Shown here piece after piece: positions 61,234 to 64,000 of a stretch of 64,000 nucleotides of DNA. The stretch comes from Phycisphaerales bacterium (lineage in GTDB: Bacteria; Planctomycetota; Phycisphaerae; Phycisphaerales; UBA1924), in contig JADLCX010000050.1 of the NCBI GenBank assembly GCA_020846975.1, positions 53,684 through 117,683 of the forward strand, in the 5' to 3' direction. How positions within the stretch are numbered: position 1 is the first letter of the stretch; every line of letters begins with the position of its first letter. Made by a program: the position numbers and the translations under genes. Under the pieces are notes generated by a model, which was not told the origin of the DNA, did no database searches, and worked only from the letters and a program-made list of their open reading frames with translations.

Positions 61234-61244
61234 GCGGTTGTGAA
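61217..61244 (-). promoter_or_regulatory. Overlapping promoter and palindromic operator for the regulator gene
   Basis: On the minus strand TTCACA (61244-61239) and TATACT (61222-61217) are separated by 16 bases. The palindrome AGTATAGTCGGTACACT (61217-61233) covers the -10 elements of both divergent promoters and resembles HxlR-type half-sites (GTA...TAC), so one protein could shut both off. Confidence 0.6.
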
Positions 61245-61305
61245 GTCGGAAGTCGGACAGAGCGTAACCACCGACGAAGTTCCATTACCCGCGATTGGAG
61301 ACACC

Positions 61306-61689
61306 ATGCCCTCACCCCTGAACTTTGATGGCAGCCTGACGATCTCGATGCAGGTCAAGGACCGCAAGCGTTCGGTGAAGTGGTACGGCGAGGTGCTCGG
61401 CGCTTCGCTGATTTACGATGTGGAGGAGATCGGGTGGTGCGAGGTCACGACCGAGGTCGAGGGCGGGAAGGTCGCGCTGGGGTTCAGCCAGGTCGAGAGC
61501 CCGAAGACGGGCGCCGGCCCCGTGCCGGTGTTCGGCGTCAAGGACATTGACGCGGCCCGCGCACGCATGGAGAAGCAGAGCGTGAAGTTCGACGGCCCGA
61601 CCGTCACGATCCCGGGCATGGTCAGGCTCGCGACGTTCTTCGATCCGGATGGAAACGCGATGATGTTGCACCAGTCGCTGCAGCACTAA
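61306..61689 (+). CDS. VOC/glyoxalase-family protein
   Basis: This 127-residue single-domain protein has the VOC fold: SLTISMQVKDRKRSVKWYGE, LGASLIYDVEEIGWCEV, VPVFGVKDIDAARARME and TFFDPDGNAMMLHQS. Metal ligands of the glyoxalase type (H/E) are only partly visible. The ATG at 61306 has GGAG nine bases upstream; an in-frame GTG at 61240 lies within the promoter region and is unlikely. The gene is controlled from the shared divergent promoter region with the HxlR-like regulator. Confidence 0.86.
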   Translation: MPSPLNFDGSLTISMQVKDRKRSVKWYGEVLGASLIYDVEEIGWCEVTTEVEGGKVALGFSQVESPKTGAGPVPVFGVKDIDAARARMEKQSVKFDGPTVTIPGMVRLATFFDPDGNAMMLHQSLQH

Positions 61690-61730
61690 GCACCTTTGCA
61701 CATTTTGACGTCTGCTACCGTTCGCCCGGA

Positions 61731-61843
61731 GGAACTCAGAGGAAGCGGAGAGAGCAGAGTTCAGCAGAGGCAAGCCTTGATTCCCCAGGCATGATTGGTG
61801 CTTGCTCTGATGTCCTCTGCTTTCTCTGCTCACTCTGAGTTCC
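61731..61843. repeat. Long inverted repeat of the CACAGAGG/CTCTG type
   Basis: GGAACTCAGAG (61731-61741) pairs with CTCTGAGTTCC (61833-61843). AGAGAGCAGAG in the left half mirrors CTCTGCTTTCTCTGCT in the right half. The roughly 113-base element lies between the VOC gene and the next gene. Confidence 0.78.
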
Positions 61844-61920
61844 TCTTGAATGATTGTCCAATAGCGAAGGACTCGATCGGCCGCACAACCGCGGGGACAG
61901 GAAAAGCCGGAGGTCTTGCG

Positions 61921-62514
61921 ATGAAGACTCGATCGTTGTTCGTTGCCGCGCTGCTTTGCGGCGGTCTCATGATCGGGGCCGCACCCATGCAACCGCCCGC
62001 CCCCACCCCCCCATCACCTCCATCCGCTCCGGAAGCCCCTAAGGCGCCCGCCGCGCCGAAGTTCACCATCGCCGATGCCGGGTTCCTCGCGGGGACCTGG
62101 CGCGGCGAGAAGAACGGCGGGGTGGTCGAGGAGATGTGGAGCGAGCCGCAGGGCAACAACATCCTCGGCACGTTCCGCTGGCTGAAGAAGGATGGCAAGC
62201 CGGTGATGTTCGAGATGCTGGCGATCACCGAGGAGGATGGCGCGGTGCGTCTGCGGCTGCGGCACTACTCGGCCAGGCTCGGGGCCAAGGAGGACAAGGA
62301 CAACCCCCTGACGCTGATCCTGTCGCAGTTCAACGCGACCGATTCCGACCGCCGCGCGGTGTTCACCGCCGAGAGGGACGCTCACGACCTGAAGGAGGTC
62401 GTGTACGACCGGAAGGGTGACTCGCTGGCGGTCGATGTGGCGTTCGTGGGGAACCAGGATGGGACGGAGCGAGAGCCGTTGAAGTTCAAGTTGAGGCGGC
62501 ACGTGGAAAGGTGA
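61921..62514 (+). CDS. Secreted DUF6265-like protein
   Basis: This 197-residue protein has a signal peptide (RSLFVAALLCGGLMIGAA), a Pro/Ala-rich linker, then FLAGTWRGEKNGGVVEEMWS, GNNILGTFRWLKKDGKP and VRLRLRHYSARLG, the order seen in DUF6265 lipocalin-like proteins. GGAGG lies upstream of the ATG. It may bind a small ligand; the function is unknown. Confidence 0.85.
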   Translation: MKTRSLFVAALLCGGLMIGAAPMQPPAPTPPSPPSAPEAPKAPAAPKFTIADAGFLAGTWRGEKNGGVVEEMWSEPQGNNILGTFRWLKKDGKPVMFEMLAITEEDGAVRLRLRHYSARLGAKEDKDNPLTLILSQFNATDSDRRAVFTAERDAHDLKEVVYDRKGDSLAVDVAFVGNQDGTEREPLKFKLRRHVER

Positions 62515-62568
62515 GCGAAAAGGGACGGCCCCTCACCACCGCGCCTGCGGCAAGCGGTGACGCCTCGT

Positions 62569-63825
62569 TTACGCGCACCACACCGGCTCCATCTGCATCC
62601 CGCTCGTCACCACCGGTCCTTTCTCCGTATCGACGAACACGTTGATCTCGTTGCGAACACCGAAGCCTTTGACCGTGCCGACCGTCTCGCTCGGCAAGTA
62701 GGCCCCGGGTTCGATCGTGAAGCCGATGCCGGGCAGCATGAGCCGCGTGTCGCGGGTCTCGATGTTGTCGAGGTTCATGCCCGCGCCGTGGACCATCGGG
62801 CCGGGGCTGAGGGAGTGGCCGGTGCGGTGCTTGATGGCGGATTCGAGGCCGCGGGCGATGAGGAGGTTGCGCGCGGCATCGTCAAGCTGCCAGCCTTGGG
62901 CGGGTGCGCCGGACTTCCATGACTCCTGCGCGAGCTTGAGCGCGGCATCTCGGGCATCGCGCACGGCGTTGAACACGTCGAGCACGCGAGGCGGGCATTC
63001 GCCGGGCTTGCCGGCGAATCCGCACCAGGTGATGTCGGAAAAGATGTTGTGCTCACCCGGGATTCGTGCCCAGAGATCAATGAGAATCCAGTCGCCGCGG
63101 GTGATTCGAGCGGAGCCGGTCTCGGCAACATCGAAGTGCGGATCGCCCGCGTGGGCGTTAGAGGCGACGATCGGGCCGTCGGGGAACTCAAGCCCGGCCT
63201 GCGTGAAACGCGACTGGATGTGCTTCTGCACGTCGCGCTCGCTGATCGGCTTGCCCGCGGCGAGGGCGTCGCGGATCATCGCGAACGCGCTGTCCTTGAT
63301 CGCGCCGACCTTCTCGGAGGCGATCTTGTGGTCGGCGACGGCCGCGGCCGACCAGCGGGCGATCGAAACCTGGATCAGGTCCGCGCTGGACACGACTTCG
63401 GCCCCGAGCGAGCGTACCAACTCGACTGTGCCGGCATCGACCACCGACACGACCGGCAGCGTGCATCCGGGGGCGTACTCCATGGCCACGCGACCGGTTC
63501 CTCCGGCAGATTGGATCAGTCCCGCGAGTGCGTCGTGGTAATCACGCCAGGCGATGAACTGCTTAACCTCGAGTTCGCGCCCCCACTTCGCATCAAGGTG
63601 CGGCGGAGCGAACTGGCCCGCATCGAGCGGGTTGACCAGCAGCGTCGCGCGGCCGCCCCCGGCCGCCGGGATGAACAGCGTGACACGCCTGGTCGTGAAG
63701 CGGCGCTTGCCCTCCGGGTGTGGGAGAAGCCGCGAGAGCACGGAGTTGCTGGCGCGGAAGTCGTGGACCAGCCAGGCGTCGATGCGGCGGTCACGCATGA
63801 ACTGTTGGACATCGGAGAAGGGCAT
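62569..63825 (-). CDS. M24-family Xaa-Pro aminopeptidase-like metallopeptidase
   Basis: This 418-residue protein has an N-terminal creatinase-like domain and a C-terminal pita-bread M24 domain. Metal ligands are visible: Asp in WILIDLWA and FSDITWCGF, His in HRTGHSLSPGPMVHGAGM, Glu in FTIEPGAYLP and Glu in GVRNEINVFV. It would cleave N-terminal Xaa-Pro bonds, probably in the cytoplasm. The ATG at 63825 (MPFSDVQQFMRDRR) is chosen because the upstream in-frame extension has no family similarity. Confidence 0.93.
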   Translation of the reverse strand: MPFSDVQQFMRDRRIDAWLVHDFRASNSVLSRLLPHPEGKRRFTTRRVTLFIPAAGGGRATLLVNPLDAGQFAPPHLDAKWGRELEVKQFIAWRDYHDALAGLIQSAGGTGRVAMEYAPGCTLPVVSVVDAGTVELVRSLGAEVVSSADLIQVSIARWSAAAVADHKIASEKVGAIKDSAFAMIRDALAAGKPISERDVQKHIQSRFTQAGLEFPDGPIVASNAHAGDPHFDVAETGSARITRGDWILIDLWARIPGEHNIFSDITWCGFAGKPGECPPRVLDVFNAVRDARDAALKLAQESWKSGAPAQGWQLDDAARNLLIARGLESAIKHRTGHSLSPGPMVHGAGMNLDNIETRDTRLMLPGIGFTIEPGAYLPSETVGTVKGFGVRNEINVFVDTEKGPVVTSGMQMEPVWCA

Positions 63826-64000
63826 TGGGCCAGTGTAGTAGAGCCGATGGGCGCGAGCCCTCGGTCTCACGGCCGGATCCAGGGCAACCGCATTATTGCC
63901 GAATAATGACTGAACGATGGTGATGCTGATCGATGCTTGGTGACACGGCGGAGGCCGTGGATCAAGCGGAGGTCAGGATGACCAACTCGGTGACTCGGCA

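Overview
The window is about 64 kb of dense, GC-rich bacterial chromosome with roughly 50 genes and no rRNA, tRNA or CRISPR array that I can see. The content points to a Planctomycetota, most likely a Phycisphaerae-type bacterium. The signs are a secreted protein with a PEP-CTERM-like tail (PTPGSAALLGLAG then RRRR), several ECF-type sigma factors, many secreted or membrane proteins of unknown function, formylglycine-generating-enzyme (FGE)-like folds used outside sulfatase maturation, and many short palindromic repeats between genes. This is inference from gene style; no marker gene was compared with a database.

Layout. 1-15456, mostly minus strand: a partial two-partner-secretion (TpsB-like) gene, then a type VI secretion (T6SS) block with tssM, tssL, a TagH-C-like protein, and two giant membrane proteins. 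One of these carries an N-terminal TagF domain and the other an N-terminal degenerate kinase; both end in an FGE-like domain. 15584-27140: housekeeping genes, including a dihydrodipicolinate-reductase-like dehydrogenase, murQ, an MscS channel, a GH15 glucoamylase, a FliN-like protein, fabF-acpP, a META-domain lipoprotein, a fatty-acid desaturase, a sigma factor, an SRPBCC protein and rsmE. 27288-34471: an accessory, repeat-rich zone with a His/Lys-tailed membrane protein, an AlkD-like protein, an IS200-like transposase remnant between two copies of a three-hairpin repeat, and a type II restriction-modification pair with an HsdS fragment. Two broken pieces of what looks like one protein family flank the restriction module in permuted order.

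34502-46636: two clpP genes (the second has an in-frame TAA at codon 22), a parS-like palindrome, a phosphoesterase, a DinB-like protein, apaG, a truncated haemoglobin, a PEP-CTERM protein with a clear promoter and terminator, an IMPase-like phosphatase, asnS, a jelly-roll secreted protein, a C39-like membrane peptidase, a DUF1801 protein and a GNAT protein. 46812-53642: a Tat-exported Gfo/Idh/MocA protein, then thiC under a TPP riboswitch, followed on the same strand by an ABC-type ATPase gene that overlaps a TOPRIM-like DUF4276 gene, a candidate defence pair. DUF1697 and a membrane protein follow. 54133-64000: membrane and MFS proteins, an ECF sigma factor with its probable anti-sigma, a secreted GH13 amylase, a double winged-helix regulator divergent from a VOC protein with overlapping promoters, a DUF6265 protein and an M24 peptidase. 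Bases 63826-64000 hold no gene that I can support.

The most interesting items are the paired TagF-FGE and pseudokinase-FGE proteins, the stop codon inside clpP, the ATPase/DUF4276 pair downstream of thiC, the three-hairpin repeat with apparently compensated stems beside a transposase remnant, and repeats that lie inside coding sequence (murQ, the IMPase).
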